A stretch of DNA of 64,000 nucleotides from an uncultured Clostridia bacterium (GTDB taxonomy: Bacteria > Bacillota > Clostridia > Christensenellales > Borkfalkiaceae), in contig CALVWW010000004.1 in assembly GCA_944368155.1 (NCBI GenBank), positions 62,001-126,000 on the forward strand. Reading direction: 5' to 3'. Both the position numbers and the translations under genes were made by a program. The notes under the pieces are model-generated. The model worked only from the letters and a program-made list of their open reading frames with translations, ran no database searches and had not been told where the DNA came from. Each line of letters starts with the position of its first letter. Position 1 is the stretch's first letter. Positions 24,215-32,835 of this stretch are shown here, piece by piece.

Positions 24215-25282
24215 TCACCTTATAGCCTGCGTAGTCTCAACGTCGAAGAAATGCATTCTGTCGGGTTCAAAACCTATAGAAATTTCATCGCCGTACTTGT
24301 AGCTGCACCACTCTGCAAACTTGCAAACAACAATCTTCTTGCCGCCGACCTTGCCGTGCACAAGCGTGTTCATTCCGAGATTCTCATTATTTTCAACATC
24401 GAAAGTAACCGAACCGCCGCGCACAATATTTTCAGGACGAACGCCGAGAATTATATCTTTGCCGTCGTAATCTTTAAGAAGCTTGGTCTGCTCATCCGTC
24501 AGAGGATACTCAAAATGCTCGCATACAAACTTGTTGCCGTCAATTTTACCTTCGAACATATTCATGGGGGGAAGACCTATGAATGTGGCAACGAAGGTGT
24601 TTGCAGGGTACTCATAGAGCTCGATAGGCTTACCTATCTGCTGAACGTGACCCATAGACATGCACACGATTCTGTCGGCAAGAGTAAGAGCCTCGGTCTG
24701 GTCATGCGTTACGTAAATTATCGTAGCGTTGAGCTTTTTATGAAGGAGCATGAGCTCCCTTCTCATCGAACCGCGGAGCTGAGCGTCGAGGTTGGACAGA
24801 GGTTCGTCAAACAGGAAAACCTTGGGATTACGAACTATTGCTCGGCCCATGGCAACACGCTGGCGCTGACCGCCGGAGAGCTGCCTCGGCTTTTTGTTGA
24901 GCTGAGTTTTAAGGTCGAGAATTTCGGCAGCCGCCATAACCTTGCGGTGTATAATCTCCTTCTTCTCCTTTCTCAAGGTGAGGGAGAACGCCATGTTCTC
25001 GTAAATAGTCATGTGGCCGTACAGAGCATAGTTCTGGAACACCATCGCAATATCTCTGTCTTTAGGAGGAATACGGGTGCAGTCTTTGCCGTCGATGACA
25101 AGCTGACCTTTGGTTATATCCTCAAGACCCGCTACCATGCGGAGCGTTGTCGATTTACCGCAACCAGAGGGGCCTACCAGCACTATGAATTCACCGTCGT
25201 GTATGTCCATATCAAAGTCATACACGGCCTGAACTCCGCCGTCATAAATTTTATCGATATGTCTTAAATTAACTTCAGGCAT
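24215..25282 (-). CDS. ABC transporter ATP-binding protein, MsmK/UgpC type (first copy)
   Basis: 355 residues from the ATG at 25282 (PEVNLRHIDKIYDGG), with GGAGG before it; a longer frame extends into the upstream gene and is rejected. Walker A GPSGCGKST, signature LSGGQRQRVAMGRAI, Walker B VFLFDEPLSNLD, switch His in YVTHDQTEA, then a C-terminal TOBE-type domain. It energises import of oligosaccharides, here presumably via the LplB/LplC-like permeases encoded 5-6 kb upstream. It lies 1 nt after one small membrane protein and 8 nt before another. A dedicated ATPase inside an Lpl-type locus is uncommon. Confidence 0.93.
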   Translation of the reverse strand: MPEVNLRHIDKIYDGGVQAVYDFDMDIHDGEFIVLVGPSGCGKSTTLRMVAGLEDITKGQLVIDGKDCTRIPPKDRDIAMVFQNYALYGHMTIYENMAFSLTLRKEKKEIIHRKVMAAAEILDLKTQLNKKPRQLSGGQRQRVAMGRAIVRNPKVFLFDEPLSNLDAQLRGSMRRELMLLHKKLNATIIYVTHDQTEALTLADRIVCMSMGHVQQIGKPIELYEYPANTFVATFIGLPPMNMFEGKIDGNKFVCEHFEYPLTDEQTKLLKDYDGKDIILGVRPENIVRGGSVTFDVENNENLGMNTLVHGKVGGKKIVVCKFAEWCSYKYGDEISIGFEPDRMHFFDVETTQAIR

Positions 25283-25283
25283 T

Positions 25284-25913
25284 TTATACCTCCTGCACCT
25301 TGGTTTCGGAGGCTGCTGCCTCGTCCTTCGCATTAAGCTCAGCCAAAGCCTTGTCAACGGAAATCTCGCCGCTTTCAAGGTCTTTATTGAACTTCTCAAG
25401 CTGAACAGCTCTTACGTAACCTATTATTGCAGACGCAACAAGGCAGGCCACTGAAAGGGCAAGGTATATAATAAGAATTACAGAAAGCTCTACATTCCCG
25501 AGCGTCGCACCGAAGTAACGTACGCTTATCGTTGCCTGAGTTTCGAACAACATTTCACCGTTGAGCATGATATCGAGCGGGTATATGAATATACGCGCCA
25601 ACTGAATAACAGCTACAACAAGAAGCAAAATGCAGTACTTCTTATTATAAACTTTTACACCTTCAGATGCAAGGAATGTAGCCAGAAGAACAAACAGGTT
25701 AACCAATACGGAAAGACCTATGAGAACGTTTGCATAAGGCTGATAGTTAAGCCCGTAGAAGAGCATGAAGTATAAACAGTTTATAAATAAGCCAAGAAGA
25801 GCTAACCCTGAAGCAAGCTTATTGCGCTTGTAGCGATAAATATCTGTCTGAATAATATTTTCGCTGGTGTAGTCACGAATAAGTCCAAGGCGCTTACGTA
25901 AATTATCTAACAT
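25284..25913 (-). CDS. Unknown four-helix membrane protein (209 residues)
   Basis: No family recognised. The cytosolic N-terminus (LRKRLGLIRDYTSENIIQTDIYRYKRNK) precedes four membrane segments (SGLALLGLFINCLYFMLFYGL, VLIGLSVLVNLFVLLATFLAS, YCILLLVVAVIQLARIFIYPL, LSVILIIYLALSVACLVASAIIGYV) and an acidic coiled C-terminal tail of ~40 residues. Its ATG overlaps the stop of the preceding gene by 1 nt, and the ABC ATPase begins 1 nt after its stop, so the three are translated as a unit. Probably an accessory part of the importer; this is inference from coupling. Confidence 0.65.
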   Translation of the reverse strand: MLDNLRKRLGLIRDYTSENIIQTDIYRYKRNKLASGLALLGLFINCLYFMLFYGLNYQPYANVLIGLSVLVNLFVLLATFLASEGVKVYNKKYCILLLVVAVIQLARIFIYPLDIMLNGEMLFETQATISVRYFGATLGNVELSVILIIYLALSVACLVASAIIGYVRAVQLEKFNKDLESGEISVDKALAELNAKDEAAASETKVQEV

Positions 25914-26512
25914 TACGCTACCTCCTTAACCATTCCTGCTTGCAGAAGAGCTTTTTCACCCTTCATAAGCTTTACTTTCCAAATTAAGTTATAAATCAAT
26001 GCAGCGGCATTGGCAAAAACGATGACGCCAATAACATAGCCTATGAACCAAACAGTAGCATCGTCGCTATACTTTATAATCGGGCTATCCTGAGCCATCT
26101 GCCAATATGTACTCCACCAAACGTCGTTGATAAAGCTCATATGGCAAATAAGAGTAAGCACTATGATAAGCACGCCGAGAACCGCCGCAAAAGCTGCAGT
26201 TGCAATTATTGAAACATAATTGCTTATATAATAATTGCGCCTCTTGTTGCAGGCAGTTAAGTAAAGCACTGCAACGAGAACGATAAACACAATGCCGAGA
26301 ATGAGAAGCACCCAGTTGATACTCTGGCAAAGGTCATATGTATAGTTGCCGTTTATCGGCGAAGCTATACCCTTATAAGCGTTCACAGCATGTGTCAGCT
26401 GTGACATATCCACTATAGGAGTACAGAAAATAAGAGCATACACAATGCTGAGAGCGCTGACAACAAGCGTAACGAGCATGAGTATTTTTTGAAACCGCAT
26501 TTGAGTTTTCAT
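25913..26512 (-). CDS. Unknown four-helix membrane protein (199 residues)
   Basis: No family recognised. Four membrane segments are visible (ILMLVTLVVSALSIVYALIF, INWVLLILGIVFIVLVAVLYLT, IIATAAFAAVLGVLIIVLTLICHM, WFIGYVIGVIVFANAAALIYNLI) with an outside loop rich in Tyr/Trp/Asp between segments 3 and 4. It follows the solute-binding protein gene after a 144-bp gap with two hairpins and overlaps the next gene by 1 nt. It shares its layout, but no obvious sequence, with the 209- and 210-residue proteins. The role is unknown. Confidence 0.65.
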   Translation of the reverse strand: MKTQMRFQKILMLVTLVVSALSIVYALIFCTPIVDMSQLTHAVNAYKGIASPINGNYTYDLCQSINWVLLILGIVFIVLVAVLYLTACNKRRNYYISNYVSIIATAAFAAVLGVLIIVLTLICHMSFINDVWWSTYWQMAQDSPIIKYSDDATVWFIGYVIGVIVFANAAALIYNLIWKVKLMKGEKALLQAGMVKEVA

Positions 26513-26536
26513 ATCATTTCCCCAAATTTTTTTGCT

Positions 26537-26562
26537 GTGCGCCCGCCCTGAGACGGGCGCAC
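26537..26562. terminator. Intercistronic hairpin below the binding-protein gene (1)
   Basis: GTGCGCCCG / CGGGCGCAC. With the next hairpin it probably dampens read-through or protects the 3' end of the abundant binding-protein message, as seen in many sugar ABC operons. Confidence 0.55.
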
Positions 26563-26604
26563 CAACAAAAATGTGAATTTTTATGCTTGAATACGGGTGT
26601 TGAC

Positions 26605-26630
26605 TGTTGCGGCGGCAGTGCGCCGCAACA
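26605..26630. terminator. Intercistronic hairpin below the binding-protein gene (2)
   Basis: TGTTGCGGCG / CGCCGCAACA, a perfect 10-bp stem 27 bp past the stop of the binding protein; no T-run. Confidence 0.55.
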
Positions 26631-26656
26631 ATCTATTTAAGTTAACAGACTAAAAC

Positions 26657-29422
26657 TTATTCAGCAGTAGTAGTTTCCGCATAGATACGGGTAAGCTCTA
26701 TCCACTCATAGTAGAAGTCCTGCATATCTTCCCAAGCTGCCTTCATAAGGCTTTCGTATGTGCTCATACCGAAGTTCGAATCGAGCGCAGCAACTGCAGC
26801 AGCTGCGTCTGCAGGCACCTGCATCGTTGTAGAACCGTATGTCAGCGTAGCGTTGCCGCCGAGGCCATACCAAACGATGTCGTTTGAGAAGTTGGTTGTA
26901 GCACCGGAGTCACCAGAGAATACAGTGTCGGTAAGAAGTGCGTATGTGGTGGAAATGTGGTTTGCGGTGTTGCTGTCGTAAGGCAACGTGGTGGGAACGA
27001 TGGTGTACCATGTGTTGCCCTTATCGTTGTCGAGCTGCAGGTAAACGTGGCTGATAGTGCCGTTTACAAGGCTTGCAGCAACCTTATTTGCGCCCTCGAT
27101 ACCGATTTCAGGAGTGCCCTGATATTCGAAGGACTGAAGCTTGTTGCCCATGGGCTGAGCCGAACCGATAACGCCGCGGGCGTAGTTGGTGTAGCTACGC
27201 GCATAACCCCATGCCTCTAACGCGCCGGAAGCAAGAGTAGCGCCGTTTACGGTGTAACCGTAGTAGAAGTAGAGGTTACCGGTGGTCATGATGGGAACCT
27301 GCTCGCCCTTATAGAGGGTACCGGTATAGAGCTCATTATCAAAGAAGAAGTACTTATCAGCCCATTCATCCTTGATGTAGTACTCGCCGTCAACTATATC
27401 TGCATATCTCCAGTAGTCTGTAGGGTCAACTTCAGTTTCGGGAACTGCGTTGCCGTACCACCAGCCGTTATCGTTGGCGGTTACGGAATTGTTATCTTCG
27501 TCAACCACGCCGGTGTTGGTCGTTGACATCTGGCCGTAAGTCATAACTATCTGTCCGTCGTTGGAGAACATATAGTCGATTATGGAGAGAGCTGCCGAAA
27601 GCCTGTCGGGGTCATTAGCAACATTTTCATAAGGAATACCAAAGCCTGTATTCTTAACGGAACGCCAGGATTCAGTAAAGCGCATGTACTTGTAGTCACC
27701 GTCGTAATCATAAGAGATACCGTCGGCATTGGCTGCAGTAGATGTATTACCGTCATTCCACTTGGAAACGGGGGTGCTTATGGGCGCGAAGTTGTAACCT
27801 TCGGGAAGAACAGCAGCAACGCTGTCGTTGAGGCCCTGAAGAGCGAAACCGCCGTTTGCAGTCTGGGTCTGAACGTAGTCATAAATCATGAACACTACAG
27901 GGTCGCCTTCTTTATAGTAGCTGGTCGAACCGGAAGCATTCTGAGTACCGGTGTAGAGGAGACCCTCTTCAACCATGTCATGAAGGTTATCGAGAGCTTC
28001 CCACATTTCCGTACCGGTACGTGCATCATGAAGCTCACCTTCAGAATCGATGTAGGTGTTCAGATAACGGGAAGTAAGGCCGCGCACACCGTAAAGTTCG
28101 CCTGCAAGTGAGGTAAGGTCGTTCTGGCGCTGCGAGTTACCTTGACGGGCGGAAATAGCATACAGCCAGCCGTCGGTTATCTTATCGTTATCGTTGAGAG
28201 ATACTCTGTTGGTAACTATGCAACGGGAAAGAGCAACGAGAAGGTCAACGTCCCATGCTGCATTATAGCCGTTGAATACATCGGAGCGGGTCTCATAGAA
28301 AGAGTCGCCGTTTTCATCCTGATATGCTACGTCGATATATGCGCGGAGAATATCAAGGAGCTGAGCGCCGGTAACTGCGCCGGAAGTAGCGTTGATTGCC
28401 GCATTCTGCAGGTCAACGATGTTGCCGCTGGTAAGGCTTGAAGTGGTAACGCCTGCAGCCGTAAGCGCTGTATTGAGTGCGGAACCGCTCTGCTGAGCAG
28501 CTGCAAGAGCGTCGTCGTAGCTTACAGTCACTCTTACGATTTCAGAAGTATCTTCTTCGCTGGCAGTGGTCTCTACCCACCATTCACCTGTTGTGCCCAT
28601 GAAAGACTCAACGGAAGCTTTGGTACCGTCGATAGCATTGAAACGCTTGGTATCATCGGTAGAAGCCTTTGCCTGAGCCTGAGCTGCGAAAGTGGTATCG
28701 TCGCCTGCGTCGTCGTTATCGAGCAGCGCTACTACCCAGTGCTGGTTAGCAAGCTCGTACTTCTCGATATCGTCGTTACCGTCGAAGTAAGGAGCATAGT
28801 AGATGGCGCCTGTCTCCGTTGCGGAAGTGAGCGACATGTAAACTACGGGGTTATCTTCGAGGAACTTCTTGAAGTGAGGCATGTAGTCGAGATAGAGCGA
28901 GAGGTCAAGGAACGAGTTGTTGCCTGAACCTTCGTTAACTATCGAGGTCGAGTTGCCTGAAATCATGGTGTAGGTTCCGAGGAGTTTGTCGGTAACCGCC
29001 TGCGTGATTTGCTGCGAACTGGAGAGAGCGGTGAAAGAGTCGGTAATTTTGATGTTGAGCTCATCTTCCATCGTTGCCCATGCGGGCTTCATGTCGCCCT
29101 GTCTGTAGGTCTTGCCGTCGGGTAAGGTTACAGAAGCACCGGTTGCAATCTTATTCTCACGGAATGAGATTGTATAGTTCGAGTTCTGACCCATGTTTAG
29201 GCTTACTGCAGTACCTTCAGCATAGGTAAGGTTACCGTCTTTGTCGGTGCTGGGAGTAAGCAAATCCTGGCTTCTTCTCAGGGTGTGCGAGCTGCCGGTA
29301 GTACCACCACCACCGTCACTAGGGTCTTTGGTGTTGTCAACACAACCCGCCAGAGAAGTAACCATTGTAGCGGCGAGCACGAGGCTTACGACCGCTGTTG
29401 CAATTTTTTTGGTTTTACTCAT
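26657..29422 (-). CDS. Extracellular solute-binding lipoprotein of a pectin oligosaccharide ABC importer
   Basis: 921 residues. A lipoprotein signal peptide (ATAVVSLVLAATMVTSLAGC, lipobox LAGC, Cys27) is followed by a Gly/Ser/Thr linker and a large family-1-like binding domain (MKPAWATMEDELNIKITDSF, the LplA/YtcQ style). At 921 residues it is much longer than the usual 450-570. A Thr/Ser/Asp-rich insertion lies at residues ~240-370. It is surface-anchored and probably captures oligogalacturonides for the two permeases upstream. AAGGAGA precedes the ATG. A weak internal promoter (TTGCCT, 18 nt, TATAAA) may lie above it. Confidence 0.88.
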   Translation of the reverse strand: MSKTKKIATAVVSLVLAATMVTSLAGCVDNTKDPSDGGGGTTGSSHTLRRSQDLLTPSTDKDGNLTYAEGTAVSLNMGQNSNYTISFRENKIATGASVTLPDGKTYRQGDMKPAWATMEDELNIKITDSFTALSSSQQITQAVTDKLLGTYTMISGNSTSIVNEGSGNNSFLDLSLYLDYMPHFKKFLEDNPVVYMSLTSATETGAIYYAPYFDGNDDIEKYELANQHWVVALLDNDDAGDDTTFAAQAQAKASTDDTKRFNAIDGTKASVESFMGTTGEWWVETTASEEDTSEIVRVTVSYDDALAAAQQSGSALNTALTAAGVTTSSLTSGNIVDLQNAAINATSGAVTGAQLLDILRAYIDVAYQDENGDSFYETRSDVFNGYNAAWDVDLLVALSRCIVTNRVSLNDNDKITDGWLYAISARQGNSQRQNDLTSLAGELYGVRGLTSRYLNTYIDSEGELHDARTGTEMWEALDNLHDMVEEGLLYTGTQNASGSTSYYKEGDPVVFMIYDYVQTQTANGGFALQGLNDSVAAVLPEGYNFAPISTPVSKWNDGNTSTAANADGISYDYDGDYKYMRFTESWRSVKNTGFGIPYENVANDPDRLSAALSIIDYMFSNDGQIVMTYGQMSTTNTGVVDEDNNSVTANDNGWWYGNAVPETEVDPTDYWRYADIVDGEYYIKDEWADKYFFFDNELYTGTLYKGEQVPIMTTGNLYFYYGYTVNGATLASGALEAWGYARSYTNYARGVIGSAQPMGNKLQSFEYQGTPEIGIEGANKVAASLVNGTISHVYLQLDNDKGNTWYTIVPTTLPYDSNTANHISTTYALLTDTVFSGDSGATTNFSNDIVWYGLGGNATLTYGSTTMQVPADAAAAVAALDSNFGMSTYESLMKAAWEDMQDFYYEWIELTRIYAETTTAE

Positions 29423-29544
29423 ACTTTTCTCCTTATAATTTTTAAAATATATAAACCCGAGAAACCATTTGAGGTTTATATTTATTTAAGTGATGTACAG
29501 GCAACCGGAAAAACTTTTATACGGTTGCAAGAGGCAGCAGAAAA

Positions 29545-30537
29545 TTATTCCTTTACGCCGCCCATATTTACGCCCTTCGCGAAGTACTTCTGAATGAAGG
29601 GATATATAACAAGAATAGGGATAACCGAGCAAACAACTATCGCATAAGCGCACGCAGTTGCTGAAAGGTCACCGTACTGTCCCTGCCACAAAGCCTGGGT
29701 ATACTCCCAATCCTGAGGAGCAGGGCTGATTATCTGGGTATATGTTTCGAGGAAGTTACGCAGATACACCTGAACGGGCCACGAATAAGCCTGACCGGAT
29801 GCCTCTGTACCCAAAACACGCATTGCCCAGAAGTAGCCGTTCCAACGGGAGATACCGAAGAAGAGCGCCACTGTTGCGATTGTTGCCTTGCTCATGGGAA
29901 TATATACCTTGGTAAGGACCTGAATTTCGGTTGCACCGTCTATCCTTGCCGCCTCTTCGATTTCGGCGGGTACGCCTTCGAAAGAGTTACGAAGAAGGAT
30001 TATATTGGTCGCATTCATACCCATGGCGATAACTATAAGCCACTTGCCGTCGATCGAGGTCTGCCACGAACCGGGGTCCATACCGGCTATGCTTGCGAAA
30101 ACTTCACCGGTCGTAACATAGTTGGAATATGTAGCAACAACGCCGGCCGTGAACCACATGGTGAAAACTAAGAAGAAGTTCCAGCCGCGGCGGCCCATTA
30201 TACGCTTCTTGGAAAGGGCATATGCGCCGAGAATTGAATAGAACAGCGACCATATGGTGCCGAAGAAGGTCATGAACAACGTGTTTGCGTAGGCAATCCA
30301 GAATTCAGTTTCTGTAAACGCCCACATGAACGCTTCGCCGGTAAAGCCGAAGTGAACGTTGCCGCTCTCGCCTATAAGGGGCCAGAGCACGATGCCTTGT
30401 TCTATGCCTGCGGCCGAGCTGAAAGATGAACCGAGTGCATACAGGAAGGGATATACGCAGATTACCGCGAAGAATATCAGGAGAACATATGCTACGATTT
30501 TGAATATGAGCTCCGATACTTCCATTTTACGTTTCAT
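29545..30537 (-). CDS. ABC importer permease, LplC/YcjP type
   Basis: 330 residues, about six membrane segments (VAYVLLIFFAVICVYPFLYALG at the N-terminus). The cytosolic coupling motif EAARIDGATEIQVLTKVYIPMSKATIATVALFF is the EAA loop that contacts the ATPase. It pairs with the LplB-type permease encoded 15 bp upstream to form the channel for oligosaccharides delivered by the 921-residue lipoprotein. AAGGAGG precedes the ATG. Confidence 0.92.
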   Translation of the reverse strand: MKRKMEVSELIFKIVAYVLLIFFAVICVYPFLYALGSSFSSAAGIEQGIVLWPLIGESGNVHFGFTGEAFMWAFTETEFWIAYANTLFMTFFGTIWSLFYSILGAYALSKKRIMGRRGWNFFLVFTMWFTAGVVATYSNYVTTGEVFASIAGMDPGSWQTSIDGKWLIVIAMGMNATNIILLRNSFEGVPAEIEEAARIDGATEIQVLTKVYIPMSKATIATVALFFGISRWNGYFWAMRVLGTEASGQAYSWPVQVYLRNFLETYTQIISPAPQDWEYTQALWQGQYGDLSATACAYAIVVCSVIPILVIYPFIQKYFAKGVNMGGVKE

Positions 30538-30552
30538 ACAGCCTGTCCCTCC

Positions 30553-31632
30553 TTAATACAGCGATACATCGGTCGCCTTGCGGCTTACCATGTTCGAGCC
30601 TATAACGAGGCACATGCCGATGAGGTTGTTGAGCATTTCGCCCGACATAGCCACGCCTTCTGCCGCCTGCCTGCTGCTCCAGTAGTTCGCCCATACGGAA
30701 ACGGTTGAGCCGACCGCATAGTTGGGTTTTGTGGCCGTAGCCGAACCCTGGGTAACGAACAGGAATACCTTTTCATAAGATACGTTGAGCAGCGAGCCTA
30801 TCTTCATTATAAGCATGATTACTACAGTCGATAAGATACTCGGGATAACTACGTATCTCATCTGCTGCATCTTGCCCGCGCCGTCAATCTGCGCCGCCTC
30901 GTATGATGTAGGCGAAACAGCGATAATTGCCGCGAAGAATACTATACTGTCGTAGCCGGCGTGTTCCCACAGGTCAGAGACGATGTATATCGCCCTGAAG
31001 TACTGCGTACTGTTAACAAGACCGCTCTGCGCTTCAGTATAGATGTTACTGCCTTCGCCGCCGCTTATCGCAATCAACAGCTGAGCCAGCGGACCGTTTG
31101 CCGTATTACCGCCGCACAGAGTTATTGCCAGCGAGGAAATAACAACTATCGACATGAATTTGGGCAGATATACGCACACCTGAACGACGCTGCGCACGAT
31201 ATTCGAGCGAATCTCATTGAAGAAGAGCGCCAGAATAATAGGCAGCGGGAAGCCGAACAGCAGGCCGTAGAACGCCAGGATGAACGTATTGCGGAACGAC
31301 TGCCAGAAGTCAATGAAGTATGTACTATCTGCATTGAACAACTGCGCAAAGTTTCCTAACCCATACCAGCCGCGTTCAGCAGGGTCGGTCGCCGTAGTGG
31401 CGTCTTTGAATACCGAGAGAAGCTCATACATGGGAGCGTATCTCCAAAGGAGATAAACTATCAGCATGGGGATGAGCATCAGGTAAAGGCGCCAGTCGGT
31501 CAAAAGTTTGAAACCGATTTCCTTCCACCGCGTCTTTTCGACTTCATCCCTTACCTGTTGATCGGGCGACACCGAATAAGTCCCCGTCTCCTCGTCGTAG
31601 GTAAGGAAATCATCGCACTTGAGTTTGAACAT
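30553..31632 (-). CDS. ABC importer permease, LplB/YteP type
   Basis: 359 residues from the ATG at 31632, which has GGAGGG before it; an in-frame ATG four codons earlier is the alternative. The N-terminal ~45 residues are cytosolic and unusually long (LTYDEETGTYSVSPDQQVRDEV). Six membrane segments follow, with the EAA motif YEAAQIDGAGKMQQMRYVVIPSILSTVVIMLIM. It is first in the transporter operon. A 21-bp palindrome lies 12 bp above its ribosome site. Confidence 0.92.
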   Translation of the reverse strand: MFKLKCDDFLTYDEETGTYSVSPDQQVRDEVEKTRWKEIGFKLLTDWRLYLMLIPMLIVYLLWRYAPMYELLSVFKDATTATDPAERGWYGLGNFAQLFNADSTYFIDFWQSFRNTFILAFYGLLFGFPLPIILALFFNEIRSNIVRSVVQVCVYLPKFMSIVVISSLAITLCGGNTANGPLAQLLIAISGGEGSNIYTEAQSGLVNSTQYFRAIYIVSDLWEHAGYDSIVFFAAIIAVSPTSYEAAQIDGAGKMQQMRYVVIPSILSTVVIMLIMKIGSLLNVSYEKVFLFVTQGSATATKPNYAVGSTVSVWANYWSSRQAAEGVAMSGEMLNNLIGMCLVIGSNMVSRKATDVSLY

Positions 31633-31644
31633 AAATCCCTCCAT

Positions 31645-31941
31645 ACCACTTAAAAAAGATTTTTAAGTAAATATTTTATATCCACAGTTCTTCCGACTCC
31701 GCCTCGTGTCAAGCGGTTTTAACGGTTTTCCCCCATTGCCCTCCGCGCGTTGAACGCACGGAAAGGCGCTTTCACCGATGATTTACTTAAAATTTATGCC
31801 GTTTGCCCGACAATTTAAGCTTCACCGGCTTCTACGCCACGGTGTGCAGAATGAGCTGCGTTTAACATATTTATTTGTACCGGATATTTCAGCCGCGCCT
31901 TCATGACGTGAATGCGCCGGACGCAAGCCGCATAATCAATT
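31645..31941. other. Leader region of the pectin importer operon
   Basis: No gene seen. It contains a perfect 21-bp palindrome ACTTAAAAA-AGA-TTTTTAAGT (31648-31668). On the minus strand there is an AT-rich GGATATAAAAT -10-like box without a good -35 box at 16-18 nt; a TTGACA lies too far above (26 nt). This is what an activator-dependent promoter could look like. Confidence 0.5.
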
Positions 31942-32664
31942 TTATTTTCCGCCGAACATGTCGTCACCCTTTTTATTAAGGGCGCGCAATGCGTCTTCGT
32001 CTATTTCCACGGGATTCTCGCCGAACGTGTCGGCCTTCATCCTCTCCTGACGCTCCTTGTCCAGCCTTATCAGATAAGCGCGCTGATTTTCGAGCATCCC
32101 TTCAAGCTTGCGCATGACGAGCAAAATAACAATACCCATTGCCAGCGACAGCAGTTCCGACGGGCCTGCTATAAAACTCAGGAGAGCCGAACCGACATCG
32201 ACGCCGAAGCAGATACTTACGACGGCCCTGCCGATTTCAAGTGCCAGCCAGCCGCATAACACATAGAGAATGGTGAACCCCCAGTGCCCGGCAATGCGCT
32301 TATACCCCATAAAATGTACCATGAGATAGGCAAGTCCGATGCAGGCGCTGCCGAGACAATATGTGAGGAAGTATTGAAGAGCCACCCCGTCGTAGGCGCC
32401 GCCGGCGCTTAAAACAGCCAGCAGACAATAAACCAGTCCGTCCAAAACGGCATAGAACATTCCGTACCAGTTCCATCTTATCATTACGAGAAGAGAAACG
32501 GGAACTGCCAATGAGAAAAAGAAATTGCTTAAGTCGTCTGCAAACCATTCGGTGAAGGCAAAGAAGCTTATCAGGTCGAACGCAACCAGTATCGCGGCAA
32601 AAATCAGAAGGTCTGTGGCACGGTATCTGCCGAATGAAATTATCCTTGAACCATTTTTACGCAT
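31942..32664 (-). CDS. Unknown membrane protein, ECF S-component-like (240 residues)
   Basis: About six membrane segments (LLIFAAILVAFDLISFFAF, FFFSLAVPVSLLVMIRWNW, VALQYFLTYCLGSACIGLAYLMV, WGFTILYVLCGWLALEIGRAVVS, ELLSLAMGIVILLVMRKL) and a charged cytosolic C-terminal tail of ~50 residues. The pattern recalls substrate-binding S components of ECF transporters, but the match is weak. It has its own consensus promoter, divergent from the pectin methylesterase gene, and precedes the importer operon by ~310 bp. Role in uptake inferred from position. Confidence 0.55.
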   Translation of the reverse strand: MRKNGSRIISFGRYRATDLLIFAAILVAFDLISFFAFTEWFADDLSNFFFSLAVPVSLLVMIRWNWYGMFYAVLDGLVYCLLAVLSAGGAYDGVALQYFLTYCLGSACIGLAYLMVHFMGYKRIAGHWGFTILYVLCGWLALEIGRAVVSICFGVDVGSALLSFIAGPSELLSLAMGIVILLVMRKLEGMLENQRAYLIRLDKERQERMKADTFGENPVEIDEDALRALNKKGDDMFGGK

Positions 32665-32727
32665 GTTTTAATGTTGCAAACAAAATATTACCGCATAATA
32701 TGTTATGATTTCACATTTAGCTTACTC

Positions 32728-32756
32728 ATTATAACATAGCAATTTTTAAAATGCAA
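32728..32756 (-). promoter_or_regulatory. Promoter of the 240-residue membrane protein
   Basis: On the minus strand TTGCAT, a 17-nt spacer, TATAAT. It lies back to back with the CE8 promoter; a shared regulator could act on the ~12 bp between them. Confidence 0.8.
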
Positions 32757-32768
32757 TACCTTTTTTAA

Positions 32769-32797
32769 TTGTTTCACAAAAAAAATTGTGATAAAAT
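32769..32797 (+). promoter_or_regulatory. Promoter of the pectin methylesterase gene
   Basis: TTGTTT, a 17-nt spacer, TAAAAT. The spacer holds TTTCACAA ... TTGTGA, an inverted repeat in the style of a catabolite or sugar-regulator site. Confidence 0.65.
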
Positions 32798-32835
32798 CAT
32801 ATCAGCAGGCCCCATGAGGCCGCAAGGAGGTTTTT

